A stretch of 43,793 bases of DNA from assembly GCA_964589175.1 (NCBI GenBank), contig CAZPRY010000032.1, positions 1 to 43,793 on the forward strand, in the 5' to 3' direction. This document shows, piece by piece, positions 8,407-16,644 of the stretch. Position numbers and translations under genes: made by a program. Position 1 is the stretch's first letter. Each line of letters opens with the position of its first letter. Source of the stretch: CAZPRY01 sp964589175 (GTDB lineage: Bacteria; Fidelibacterota; UBA2242). The notes below the pieces were generated by a model. It saw only the letters and a list, made by a program, of their open reading frames with translations, was not told where the DNA came from and did no database searches.

Positions 8407-9480
8407 ATGAACAGTAGTTTTCGGAAAATTCTATTGGGAAGCATGAGCCTGATTTTACTGCTAGTAATGCAGAATTGCGTTCGCTGGTCCGGACATGTGT
8501 TGACGCAGGAGATCACGGAAGTCGAATTGGCTGCCGCTGTTCAATGCGGTATTTCCGCGGAGGCGTTGCGAGATCTGAATGCAAAACCAATGTATCGTTT
8601 TTCCGAAATAGAAATCGATCGATACCTCGGCTATTTACAGCTTGTCGAACCCGACCTGCGCCGGCGTATTGGACATCTCGCCACGAAATTCATCGGCCAG
8701 CCCTATCAAATTTACCTGCTGGGCGAGTTTCCTTTCGAATTGTACGACCCCCAGCCGCTCTACAGCATCGGAAAAAGTGATTGCGTGGTTTTCAGCGAGC
8801 ACGTCTACGCCATGGCCCTGGCGCACGACTGGACATCATTTATGAAAATTCTGCAGCGTATCCGTTATAAAGACGGTAATGTCGGAGTGCTGAACCGCAA
8901 TCATTATACCGAGTATGATTGGGACCGCAACAATGACTGGCTGGTTGAGGACATCACCGGGACACTGGCCGGAGACGAGACCGTTCTCGACACGATGATC
9001 GTGGATAAAGCCCGCTTCTTTCGCAAATGGAACATCGGCCAGGATATTCCCGTCGATACCCTGATATGGGATTATCTGCCCTATCGCAAATTACCGCTGA
9101 TTCTCGACAGTCTGAAGACCGGCGATTTCGTGAATATCGTTCGCGGCCAGGGTAAAGGAAGATGGGTCGGGCATGTTGGATTAATTCATGTGGATGCCAG
9201 CGGGATGGTCAATTTTCTGCACTCCATCCCGCCCAAAGTCAAGAAACAGCCGATCATGGAACTTGTTTTAGAGGCGGAAAAATACAATCGTGAACGCGCC
9301 GCTTTTAACGCGAAAATCGGCCTGAAAAATGAGGTAATCCGCCGTTATAACGAGAAACAGGAACGCCTGGGCAGAACAAAACGGAAAGCCATGCTGGCGA
9401 GCAAGCCCTATTTTTACGGATTCCGCTTCTTACGCCTGAGGGAAGACCCGCTGGCCGAATTACGGAAAACAGACGGTTAA
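8407..9480 (+). CDS. DUF1460 N-acetylmuramoyl-L-alanine amidase-like protein (NlpC/P60 fold)
   Basis: The protein has 357 residues with an N-terminal export signal (LILLLVMQNC). The Cys after it could be a lipid-attachment site, but the -1 and -2 residues (Q, N) fit a lipobox poorly. The catalytic Cys126 lies in SIGKSDCVVFSEH and the His256 in WVGHVGLIHVDASG, the family's Cys-His arrangement. Family members cleave peptidoglycan stem-peptide bonds or look like amidases of muropeptides in the periplasm. A GGAA sequence sits just before the ATG. It is upstream of an S9 peptidase and then murQ and anmK, which suggests a part in cell-wall turnover. The precise bond cleaved is not known. Confidence 0.85.
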   Translation: MNSSFRKILLGSMSLILLLVMQNCVRWSGHVLTQEITEVELAAAVQCGISAEALRDLNAKPMYRFSEIEIDRYLGYLQLVEPDLRRRIGHLATKFIGQPYQIYLLGEFPFELYDPQPLYSIGKSDCVVFSEHVYAMALAHDWTSFMKILQRIRYKDGNVGVLNRNHYTEYDWDRNNDWLVEDITGTLAGDETVLDTMIVDKARFFRKWNIGQDIPVDTLIWDYLPYRKLPLILDSLKTGDFVNIVRGQGKGRWVGHVGLIHVDASGMVNFLHSIPPKVKKQPIMELVLEAEKYNRERAAFNAKIGLKNEVIRRYNEKQERLGRTKRKAMLASKPYFYGFRFLRLREDPLAELRKTDG

Positions 9481-9688
9481 GGGGCACCGAAAGTTAACCT
9501 GCCGTTTTCGGCATGGCCGCCGGAATAGTGATATTGACTGCGAACGGCAAAGTGTGCAAAACGCCGGCCTTGCGATTGATCAATGACTTTTATATTTTGA
9601 TATATGCTGCCATCTAACAATTATCAGATTTTTACCCGCCCAATCGGCCGGGAATTAATATAAAGGAAAAAATCACGGAGGATTTTAA

Positions 9689-11743
9689 ATGCATAAGTTT
9701 TTTATCGGACTGATCATTCTGACGATATCGCTTACGGGGGTTGTTATGGCTGCATCGAAACGCGCATTGTTGATCGATGATCTGCTGGCCTGCCAGAGGC
9801 TTAAAGATCCTCAGTTTTCACCGGACGGCAAATGGATTGCGTTTTCCGTCGAGACCATGAATGAAGCGGAGAATAAAGGTCATAAAGATATCTGGATCGT
9901 AAGGCCGGACGGCACAAAACTGCAGAAATTCACGGACCACGAAACGTCCAGTTCCAATCCGCGCTGGTCTCCGGACGGCCGCTTGGCCTTCTTATCCGCC
10001 CGTTCCGGACCGACCCAGATCTGGATAAAAAATGTCGACGGGGGAGAGCCTGTTCAATTAACCGATCATTATACCGGCGTCAGTGATTTTATCTGGTCGC
10101 CGGATGGCAAGCAGATCGCGTTTGTCACACGCGTCTTTCCGGATTGCAGCGATCAGAAATGCATCGAAGAGCGCGACAAAGCCGCGGAAAATTCAGAGGT
10201 TAAAGCCCGGGTCTACGAAGATCTGATGTTCCGGCACTGGGATTCCTGGTGGGATCACAAACGCGATCATATTTTTGTCATGACGGTAGCAGACCGGCGT
10301 ATGGTGGATGTTACCCCGGGTGACTACGATGCTCCGCCGATTGCCTTGGGAGAAGGTTTTTGCTTCTCGAAGGATTCTAAACAGATCTATTTCACCAGCA
10401 ACCACGATGCCGTGGTGGCTACCAGCACGAACAACGATATCTTCGTCGTACCGGTGGGCGGCGGGGAGGCGCAGCTGGTGACGAAAAAGTGTGAAATCCG
10501 CGATTTCAAGGGCAACGACTCGCAGCCCCGGATTTCGCCGGAAGGTAAAACGCTGGCCTTTTTATCGATGCGGCGGGCCGGCTTCGAAGCCGATAAAGCA
10601 AGTCTTTTCCTGCTGAACCTGGAGACCGGAAAATTCAGTTCACCAACAGCTAATTGGGATCGCTCGATTGCTGATTATCAATGGCTTCCGGACGGCAAAG
10701 ACATCCTGGTCCGGGTGGATGAAGGCGGGCGTCTGCGTATTTACAAACTGAATAGTAAGACGGGTGATCGCAAGGCGCTGGTCGAACAAGGTTGCAGCAA
10801 CTATATTTCGGTTAGTCCCAACGGCAAGACCGTTGCCTATCTGAACCAGAATTACAACACGCCGTACGAACTATTCGTCGCCGATCTGAAGACCGGTAAA
10901 GCCAATCAGATCACGCATTTCAACGACGATTTATTCGCGCAGATCGAGATGAGCCGCGCCGAAGATTTCTGGTTTGAAGGAGCGGGGAAGACCAAAATTC
11001 ATGGTTTTATCATTCGTCCGCCCTTTTTTGACGCGAGCAAGAAGTATCCAATGGTGTTTATGGTTCACGGCGGACCGCAGGGGGCCTGGCAGGATGAGTG
11101 GCATTATCGCTGGAATCCGCAGATGTGGGCTGCGCAGGGTTATGTGCTGGTGATGATCAATCCGCGCGGCAGTACCGGTTACGGGCAGAAATTCACCGAC
11201 GAAATCTCGCAGGACTGGGGCGGCAGAGTATTCCAGGATCTGATTGCCGGGCAGAAGTATGTCATCCAAAATTTCCCTTTCATCGATTCGAAGAGGTTAG
11301 CGGCTGTCGGAGCGTCCTACGGCGGATATATGATGAATTGGATGGAGGGGCACATGGATGATTTTGCCTACCCCTTCCAAACGCTCATCAATCATGACGG
11401 CTCGTTCAATCTCTATGCCGAGTATTTGACGACGGAAGAATTGTGGTTCCCGGAATGGGAAAACGACGGCCCGTACTGGGAGGATGATGAGTTTTACCGC
11501 AAATGGTCGCCGCATCAATTTGTCAAAAATTTCAAGACGCCGATGCTGGTAATTCACGGCGAGCAGGATATGCGCCTGGATTTCAGTGAGGGATTAATGG
11601 TTTTTACAGCCCTGCGCCGGGTCGGCGTGCCCGCCAAGTTGGTGCTATTTCCGGATGAAGGCCACTGGGTGCTGAAACCGCAGAACAGCCGTTTCTGGCA
11701 TGAGACGGTTTTCGACTGGCTGGCGCGCTATCTGAAAGAGTAG
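9689..11743 (+). CDS. S9-family serine peptidase (acylaminoacyl-peptidase/DPP-like), exported
   Basis: The protein has 684 residues, typical for the family. A signal peptide (FFIGLIILTISLTGVVMA) is followed by a seven-bladed TolB/WD40-like propeller (residues about 30-420), shown by repeats of the type FSPDGKWIAF, WSPDGRLAF, WSPDGKQIAF and ISPEGKTLAF. The C-terminal alpha/beta-hydrolase domain has the triad Ser543 (GASYGGYM), Asp627 (HGEQDMRL) and His659 (DEGHWV), plus the HGGPQGAW oxyanion loop. It should release short peptides or acylated amino acids in the periplasm. AGGAGG precedes the ATG closely. A 13-bp terminator hairpin follows it, so it is probably not co-transcribed with murQ. Confidence 0.95.
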   Translation: MHKFFIGLIILTISLTGVVMAASKRALLIDDLLACQRLKDPQFSPDGKWIAFSVETMNEAENKGHKDIWIVRPDGTKLQKFTDHETSSSNPRWSPDGRLAFLSARSGPTQIWIKNVDGGEPVQLTDHYTGVSDFIWSPDGKQIAFVTRVFPDCSDQKCIEERDKAAENSEVKARVYEDLMFRHWDSWWDHKRDHIFVMTVADRRMVDVTPGDYDAPPIALGEGFCFSKDSKQIYFTSNHDAVVATSTNNDIFVVPVGGGEAQLVTKKCEIRDFKGNDSQPRISPEGKTLAFLSMRRAGFEADKASLFLLNLETGKFSSPTANWDRSIADYQWLPDGKDILVRVDEGGRLRIYKLNSKTGDRKALVEQGCSNYISVSPNGKTVAYLNQNYNTPYELFVADLKTGKANQITHFNDDLFAQIEMSRAEDFWFEGAGKTKIHGFIIRPPFFDASKKYPMVFMVHGGPQGAWQDEWHYRWNPQMWAAQGYVLVMINPRGSTGYGQKFTDEISQDWGGRVFQDLIAGQKYVIQNFPFIDSKRLAAVGASYGGYMMNWMEGHMDDFAYPFQTLINHDGSFNLYAEYLTTEELWFPEWENDGPYWEDDEFYRKWSPHQFVKNFKTPMLVIHGEQDMRLDFSEGLMVFTALRRVGVPAKLVLFPDEGHWVLKPQNSRFWHETVFDWLARYLKE

Positions 11744-11786
11744 ATGACCGGTCCTCGTCGACGATTATCGTCAATCTCCATTCGAG

Positions 11787-11830
11787 AAATCTGATTACTT
11801 TCTTTTTTTAGTAATCAGATTTTTCTATTT
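11787..11830 (+). terminator. Intrinsic terminator after the S9 peptidase gene
   Basis: A 13-bp perfect stem, AAATCTGATTACT and its complement, has a T-rich loop. It is followed by TTTTCTATTTTAT. It begins 44 bp after the peptidase stop codon. Confidence 0.85.
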
Positions 11831-11890
11831 TATAGTGCTTTTCAGGCTAATCGCTTTTTGGGGAACTGCTGTAAAATTGGAGTCGGGATA

Positions 11891-12793
11891 ATGGTAAAAA
11901 TTATTAACAGAAGCAATATTCTTACCGAAAAAATCAATCCGAAGAGTAATCTGATCGATACAATGACGCCGGAACAGATAATCCGGTTGATCAACGAAGA
12001 GGACCGGACAATACCGCTGGCGGTGGAAAGAGCCATCCCCGAAATTTCCAGAGCGACGGAGTTCGTAATCGAAGCCTTCAGGAATGGCGGACGCCTGCGT
12101 TATGCCGGTGCCGGCACCAGCGGACGCCTGGGAGTTCTGGATGCCAGTGAATGCCCCCCGACTTTCTCGGTCACCAAAGATCTCGTTCAGGGTATGATCG
12201 CCGGCGGCTACAAAGCCCTGATGGAAGCTGTGGAGGGTGCCGAGGATTATCCCGAAAAAGGGGAAGAAGACTGCAAAAACTTCGGGCTGCGCAGCAATGA
12301 TGTCCTGATGGGCATTGCGACGGGCGGAACGACTCCCTATGTCCACGGGGCCATCGAATTTGCCCGCTCCATCGGCTGCAAAACCGTCTTTTTTACCTGT
12401 ACCCCCAAAGAGGGGCTCGGCTCCAATGCCGATGTAATCATTGAGGTATTAACCGGCCCGGAAATCATCACCGGCTCGACGCGCATGAAGGCCGGTACGG
12501 CCACCAAGATGGTCCTCAACATGATCACGACCACGGCCATGATCGGGATTGGTAAAGTTTTCGGAAATTATATGATCGATCATCAGGCGATCAACTCGAA
12601 ACTCGTCGATCGCGGTTCGCGCATTATCTCCGAACTTACCGGTATTTCTTATGATCAGGGCTATCAAGCTTTACTGGCGGCGGATAAGCATGTCAAAGAA
12701 GCCGTCGTCATGGTCAAGAAACAAGTATCTTACGAAGATGCCCAAAAACTGATCCGGGAGCACGACGGCTTTATCCGTTTTGCATTTGAGTAA
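11891..12793 (+). CDS. murQ: N-acetylmuramic acid 6-phosphate etherase
   Basis: The protein has 300 residues, the usual length. It cleaves the lactyl ether of MurNAc-6-phosphate to give GlcNAc-6-phosphate and D-lactate in cell-wall recycling. The SIS fold is clear: YAGAGTSGRLGVLDASECPP near residues 60-80 holds the sugar-phosphate site and the catalytic Glu of DASECPP, and MGIATGGTTPYV and GSTRMKAGTATKM follow. The ATG at 11891 is chosen because GGAG lies 8 bases upstream; an in-frame TTG at 11858 has no good ribosome site. It precedes anmK by 79 bp, and the two enzymes act in sequence, AnmK first. Confidence 0.96.
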   Translation: MVKIINRSNILTEKINPKSNLIDTMTPEQIIRLINEEDRTIPLAVERAIPEISRATEFVIEAFRNGGRLRYAGAGTSGRLGVLDASECPPTFSVTKDLVQGMIAGGYKALMEAVEGAEDYPEKGEEDCKNFGLRSNDVLMGIATGGTTPYVHGAIEFARSIGCKTVFFTCTPKEGLGSNADVIIEVLTGPEIITGSTRMKAGTATKMVLNMITTTAMIGIGKVFGNYMIDHQAINSKLVDRGSRIISELTGISYDQGYQALLAADKHVKEAVVMVKKQVSYEDAQKLIREHDGFIRFAFE

Positions 12794-12872
12794 GACCGGA
12801 ACGCCTGACGGGACGGCTGATTAAACCGGCATTTTTCTGATTTCGAAAACGATCTTAGGGGGAAAACCTTCA

Positions 12873-14030
12873 GTGAAAACTCTATGGGAATTGCACAACG
12901 AAAATTCCTTGCGAGTAATCGGATTGATGTCCGGAACCTCTCTGGACGGGCTGGATGTCTGTTACACCCGGATCGAGAAACAGGATGGGGAATTCGGTGC
13001 TGCGGTGCTGGCTTTTTCGTCGTATGCTTACCCGGATGATTTTCGCGCGATGCTGCATCGGACATTTAGCCGTACAGCCAGCGACATTTGCCGAGCAAAT
13101 TTTGACATTACACGGTACTGGACGGAATTGATCGGCCGGTTTTTAGAGGAACATCAAATTGCGGAAACGGAGCCGGATTTGATCGGGTCGCACGGCCAGA
13201 GCATCTGGCATATCCACGGGGATTCTACGCTGCAGATCGGCGAAGCTTCCGTTTTAACGGAGGCCTTCGGGATTCCGGTTGTCTCCGATTTCCGGGTACG
13301 TGATGTGGCCGCCGGGGGATCGGGCGCACCGCTGGTTCCCATGCTGGATTATTTACTATTCCGCAAGTATAACAAAACATTTTTGGTACTCAATATCGGC
13401 GGGATCGCCAATTTTACGATTATACCCGCCGGGTGCGCGTCGATTGATGGAGTCTTTGCGCTCGATACGGGACCCGGTAATATGCTGATCGATGCCGTCG
13501 TCACGATCGCTTCCGATGGAAAAGAAACCTTCGACCGGGACGGCATAAGAGCCCTGAAAGGCCGGATTCGTGAGGACGTTCTGCAAGATTTAATGCGGCA
13601 TCCCTACATCGATGCGCCCTTTCCGAAATCCACCGGCCGGGAGGATTTCGGCCTTCCCTTCGCACGGGAACTGATCCGCAGGCACAGCATTGGCCAAGAA
13701 GAGTTAAATGATCTGATCGCGACCGTTACGCGTTTCACAGCACAGGCCATATTTGCCAATTATCATAAATTTTTCGCGAATTCGCACCCGCTGGATGAAA
13801 TTATCGTCAGCGGCGGCGGCGCCGACAATCCGGTGTTGATGGCGCATCTGCAGGAATTGTTTTATGGAGTAACGCTCCGGCGAAGCGATGAGTATGGAAT
13901 CGAAAGCGCGGCCAAAGAGGCCTTTGCCTTTGCCGTACTGGCGGCCTTATCGGTTTGGGGCGAGGCCGGCAACATTCCCAATGTAACGGGTGCCCGGCGT
14001 AGCGTGGTATTAGGAAAGATTAGTCTGTAA
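12873..14030 (+). CDS. anmK: Anhydro-N-acetylmuramic acid kinase
   Basis: The protein has 385 residues, normal for the family. It hydrolyses and phosphorylates 1,6-anhydro-MurNAc with ATP, producing MurNAc-6-phosphate, the MurQ substrate. The signatures are the phosphate-binding GLMSGTSLDGLDVC at the N-terminus, IGSHGQSIWH, NIGGIANFT and ALDTGPGNMLID, as in other sugar kinases of the hexokinase/Hsp70 fold. Translation starts at a GTG with AGGGGGA 10 bases upstream; there is no ATG near the conserved start. The next gene (phosphohexomutase) begins 11 bp after the stop, so they are co-transcribed. Confidence 0.96.
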   Translation: MKTLWELHNENSLRVIGLMSGTSLDGLDVCYTRIEKQDGEFGAAVLAFSSYAYPDDFRAMLHRTFSRTASDICRANFDITRYWTELIGRFLEEHQIAETEPDLIGSHGQSIWHIHGDSTLQIGEASVLTEAFGIPVVSDFRVRDVAAGGSGAPLVPMLDYLLFRKYNKTFLVLNIGGIANFTIIPAGCASIDGVFALDTGPGNMLIDAVVTIASDGKETFDRDGIRALKGRIREDVLQDLMRHPYIDAPFPKSTGREDFGLPFARELIRRHSIGQEELNDLIATVTRFTAQAIFANYHKFFANSHPLDEIIVSGGGADNPVLMAHLQELFYGVTLRRSDEYGIESAAKEAFAFAVLAALSVWGEAGNIPNVTGARRSVVLGKISL

Positions 14031-14041
14031 GAGGAGGAAAA

Positions 14042-15397
14042 ATGAATCCCTATATTTTCAGAGAATACGATATCCGCGGCATTGTAGCCGAGGATTTTCC
14101 CGATGAAGTGGTCGTTGCTCTCGGGAAAGGATTCGCTTCGTATGTGGTCGAGAAGGGCGGTAAGACGATTTCGGTGAGCGGTGATGTGCGGCTTTCCACA
14201 CCGCATCTGAAAGAGTGTTTAATCGAGGGCGTCCTGAGCACCGGCGTGAATGTGATTGACCTGGGCATTGTGCCGACACCGACCAATTACTACAGCATGA
14301 TCGCCCTGCCCGTCGACGGAGCCGTGCAGATCACAGGCAGCCACAATCCCGCCAACATGAACGGTTTTAAGCTGTCTTACGATAACCGAGCCGTTTACGG
14401 CCAGGATATTCAGTACATCAAATCGATTATCGAAGCGCAAAAGTACGCGGTCGGTCAGGGCCAACGGGAACAGAAGGAACTGCTGGAAGAGTACAAGACG
14501 ATGATACTTTCCAAGATCAAACTGGATAGACCGGTCAAAATGGTCATGGATTGCGGGAATGCCACCGCCTGTCTGGCAGCGCCGGAGATTTTTGCCAATT
14601 TGGGTTGCGAAGTGACGGAACTTTTCTGCGATGTAGACGGTTCGTTTCCCAACCACCACCCCGATCCGACCGTAAAAAAGAACCTCACGGATCTGATCCG
14701 AACCGTCAAAGAAGGCGATTATGATTTCGGGGTGTCGTTCGACGGGGATGCCGATCGCATCGGCATCATCGATGACCGCGGCGAGATCATCTGGGCCGAT
14801 TATATCATGATCCTTTTTCTGGATGAAGTCATCCGCAACGGGGAAACGGTGGTTTTCGATGTTAAATGTTCGCAGGCCCTTGAAGAGATGATTGCCGAAA
14901 AGGGTGGCAAGCCGCTGATGTGGAAGACCGGTCATTCCCTGATCAAGCAGAAGATGAAAGAACTTGGGGTGCCTTTTGCCGGCGAGATGAGCGGGCATAT
15001 CTTCTTTGCCGACGAATATTTCGGCTACGATGACGCCATCTATGTGGCCGCCCGTTTCGCCCGGATGGTGTCGCGTTCCAAAGAAAAGCTCTCCGCGATC
15101 ATGAGCCGCCTGCCGCATTATTTCTCGACGCCGGAGATGAGACTGAATTGTAAAGACGATCCGACCAAGTTCGAGATCAACCGCCGGGCCGGTGAGTATT
15201 TCAAAGCCCATTTTGATTGCGCCGAAGTGGACGGTGTACGGATTCGCTTCGGAGACGGTTGGGGACTGGTGCGGGCATCCAATACGCAGCCGGTTATCGT
15301 GACCCGCTTTGAAGCCAAAACAGAGGCACGGCTCAACGAGATCAAGGAACTGGTCTTGGGAAAACTGAAGGAGTTCGGCGAAATATCACTCGATTAA
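14042..15397 (+). CDS. Phosphomannomutase/phosphoglucomutase (alpha-D-phosphohexomutase)
   Basis: The protein has 451 residues in the AlgC/ManB class. It moves phosphate between C6 and C1 of mannose or glucose phosphate. The four family sites are present: the N-terminal FREYDIRG, the phosphoserine loop TGSHNPANMNGFK with Ser100, the metal loop DGDADRIG (234-241), and the C-terminal phosphate loop RASNTQPVIVTRFEA. A very strong AGAGGAGGAAAA precedes the ATG. With manA elsewhere in the window it would complete the path to mannose-1-phosphate, though glucose or glucosamine phosphate could also be used. It is followed after 5 bp by the prenyl synthase gene. Confidence 0.95.
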   Translation: MNPYIFREYDIRGIVAEDFPDEVVVALGKGFASYVVEKGGKTISVSGDVRLSTPHLKECLIEGVLSTGVNVIDLGIVPTPTNYYSMIALPVDGAVQITGSHNPANMNGFKLSYDNRAVYGQDIQYIKSIIEAQKYAVGQGQREQKELLEEYKTMILSKIKLDRPVKMVMDCGNATACLAAPEIFANLGCEVTELFCDVDGSFPNHHPDPTVKKNLTDLIRTVKEGDYDFGVSFDGDADRIGIIDDRGEIIWADYIMILFLDEVIRNGETVVFDVKCSQALEEMIAEKGGKPLMWKTGHSLIKQKMKELGVPFAGEMSGHIFFADEYFGYDDAIYVAARFARMVSRSKEKLSAIMSRLPHYFSTPEMRLNCKDDPTKFEINRRAGEYFKAHFDCAEVDGVRIRFGDGWGLVRASNTQPVIVTRFEAKTEARLNEIKELVLGKLKEFGEISLD

Positions 15398-15402
15398 TAA
15401 TT

Positions 15403-16374
15403 ATGGATAATCCAATTGAAATCCGGCTGAAAACCTGCCGAAGCGAAATCGACCGGCAGCTTCACGAGATCGGCCTGCCGCGAGCCGCACGCAATCTCTA
15501 CGAACCGATGCGTTATGCCCTGGGAGCCCAGGGCAAGCGGATTCGCCCTTTTCTGACGATTCTGGTCGGAGAAGGATTTGGGATTGAGCGGGCGCGCCTG
15601 ATGCCGGCCGCAGTGGCGATCGAGATATTGCACACCTTCTCACTCGTTCATGATGATATTATGGATAACGATACCCACCGGCGCGGTCAGCCGACCGTTC
15701 ACCTGAAGTGGGATGTCAATACGGCCCTGCTGAGCGGCGATGCGCTTCTGGGGCTGGCTTTTCAGACCTTAATGAAGACCGACACTCCCGTCCTGCAAAT
15801 ACTGGGCGGGGGATTCAGTGCAACGATGCTGGAGATTTGTGAAGGCCAGGCCCTGGACATGGCCTTTGAATCTCGCGGGATAGTGTCCGAAACGGAGTAC
15901 CTTGAAATGGTCGGCAAAAAAACCGGTGCGTTGCTGGGATTCGCCTGCCAGGCCGGGATGCTGTTCGATAATTATGATCCGGAAATCGCCGTGCAATTGT
16001 TACTTTTCGGGAAGAATCTGGGAGAGGCTTTCCAGATCCAGGACGATCTTCTGGAGATCACCTCGGATATTCAGAGCATGGGGAAAAGCCTGGGCAGTGA
16101 CCTGGCTGCGGAAAAGAAAACCTATCCACTGATCCTGGCGCTCTCGGATATGACTGCCGCCGAGCAGATGAATTTCGTTCGTTTTCTGAAGGAAAACCAC
16201 CGCGACCGCGAACGTATCGTGATCGAATTCCGGAAACATGGCGCCCTCGAAGATTCGAAACGAAAAGTCAGTGAACTTTTAAGCATGGCAATGGAACGCC
16301 TGACGGTTTTGCCCGAAAAACTGCAGGCGGATTTGAAAAATATCGTAACCTTAATATCCAATCGTAAGTCGTAA
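15403..16374 (+). CDS. Polyprenyl diphosphate synthase (IspA/IspB family)
   Basis: The protein has 323 residues. It joins isopentenyl diphosphate units to an allylic starter, making quinone side chains or carrier-lipid precursors at the inner face of the membrane. The first Asp-rich motif is DDIMD (84-88, after SLVHD) and the second is QIQDDLLEI (Asp214-215), both with bound Mg2+ in the family. GKRIRP near residue 47 binds the homoallylic substrate. The residues just before the first Asp motif (HTFSLVH) give no simple chain-length rule. It starts 5 bp after the mutase with no obvious Shine-Dalgarno, implying translational coupling, and the next gene (HPr) starts one base after its stop. Confidence 0.93.
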   Translation: MDNPIEIRLKTCRSEIDRQLHEIGLPRAARNLYEPMRYALGAQGKRIRPFLTILVGEGFGIERARLMPAAVAIEILHTFSLVHDDIMDNDTHRRGQPTVHLKWDVNTALLSGDALLGLAFQTLMKTDTPVLQILGGGFSATMLEICEGQALDMAFESRGIVSETEYLEMVGKKTGALLGFACQAGMLFDNYDPEIAVQLLLFGKNLGEAFQIQDDLLEITSDIQSMGKSLGSDLAAEKKTYPLILALSDMTAAEQMNFVRFLKENHRDRERIVIEFRKHGALEDSKRKVSELLSMAMERLTVLPEKLQADLKNIVTLISNRKS

Positions 16375-16375
16375 T

Positions 16376-16642
16376 ATGCTACAAATTCCAGTCAAGATCC
16401 TGAACAAGCACGGTTTACATACGAGACCGGCGACGGTTTTCGTTACCAAGGCATCCCAGTATAAAGCCGAAATATTTGTGCATTACAATGGGATCCGTAT
16501 CAACGCCAAAAGTATTCTGGGACTGTTGATTCTGGCCGTCGAGCCCGGGGCGGAGATCGTCATCGAGGCCGACGGAGAGGACGAACAGCAGGCTATCCAG
16601 GAGTTACGTGCATTGGCTGAAAACAAATTTAACCTGGAATAA
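16376..16642 (+). CDS. ptsH: Phosphocarrier protein HPr
   Basis: The protein has 88 residues, the size of HPr. It carries phosphate from enzyme I to sugar-specific enzymes II or to regulated proteins. The active-site His15 lies in KHGLHTRPA and the regulatory Ser46 in NAKSILGLL, the context phosphorylated by HPr kinase in many bacteria. The gene is packed between the prenyl synthase (1 base) and ptsI (2 bases), so translation is coupled. No enzyme II permease is present in the window, so its partners lie elsewhere, or it acts in regulation only. Confidence 0.96.
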   Translation: MLQIPVKILNKHGLHTRPATVFVTKASQYKAEIFVHYNGIRINAKSILGLLILAVEPGAEIVIEADGEDEQQAIQELRALAENKFNLE

Positions 16643-16644
16643 TT

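Noticed and set aside
9481..9688. Hairpin TGCCG-TTTT-CGGCA as terminator after the DUF1460 gene
   Set aside because: The stem is only 5 bp and no T-run follows.
14219..15211. 330-codon minus-strand frame opposite the phosphohexomutase
   Set aside because: The sense frame carries all phosphohexomutase motifs; the antisense frame has no motif.
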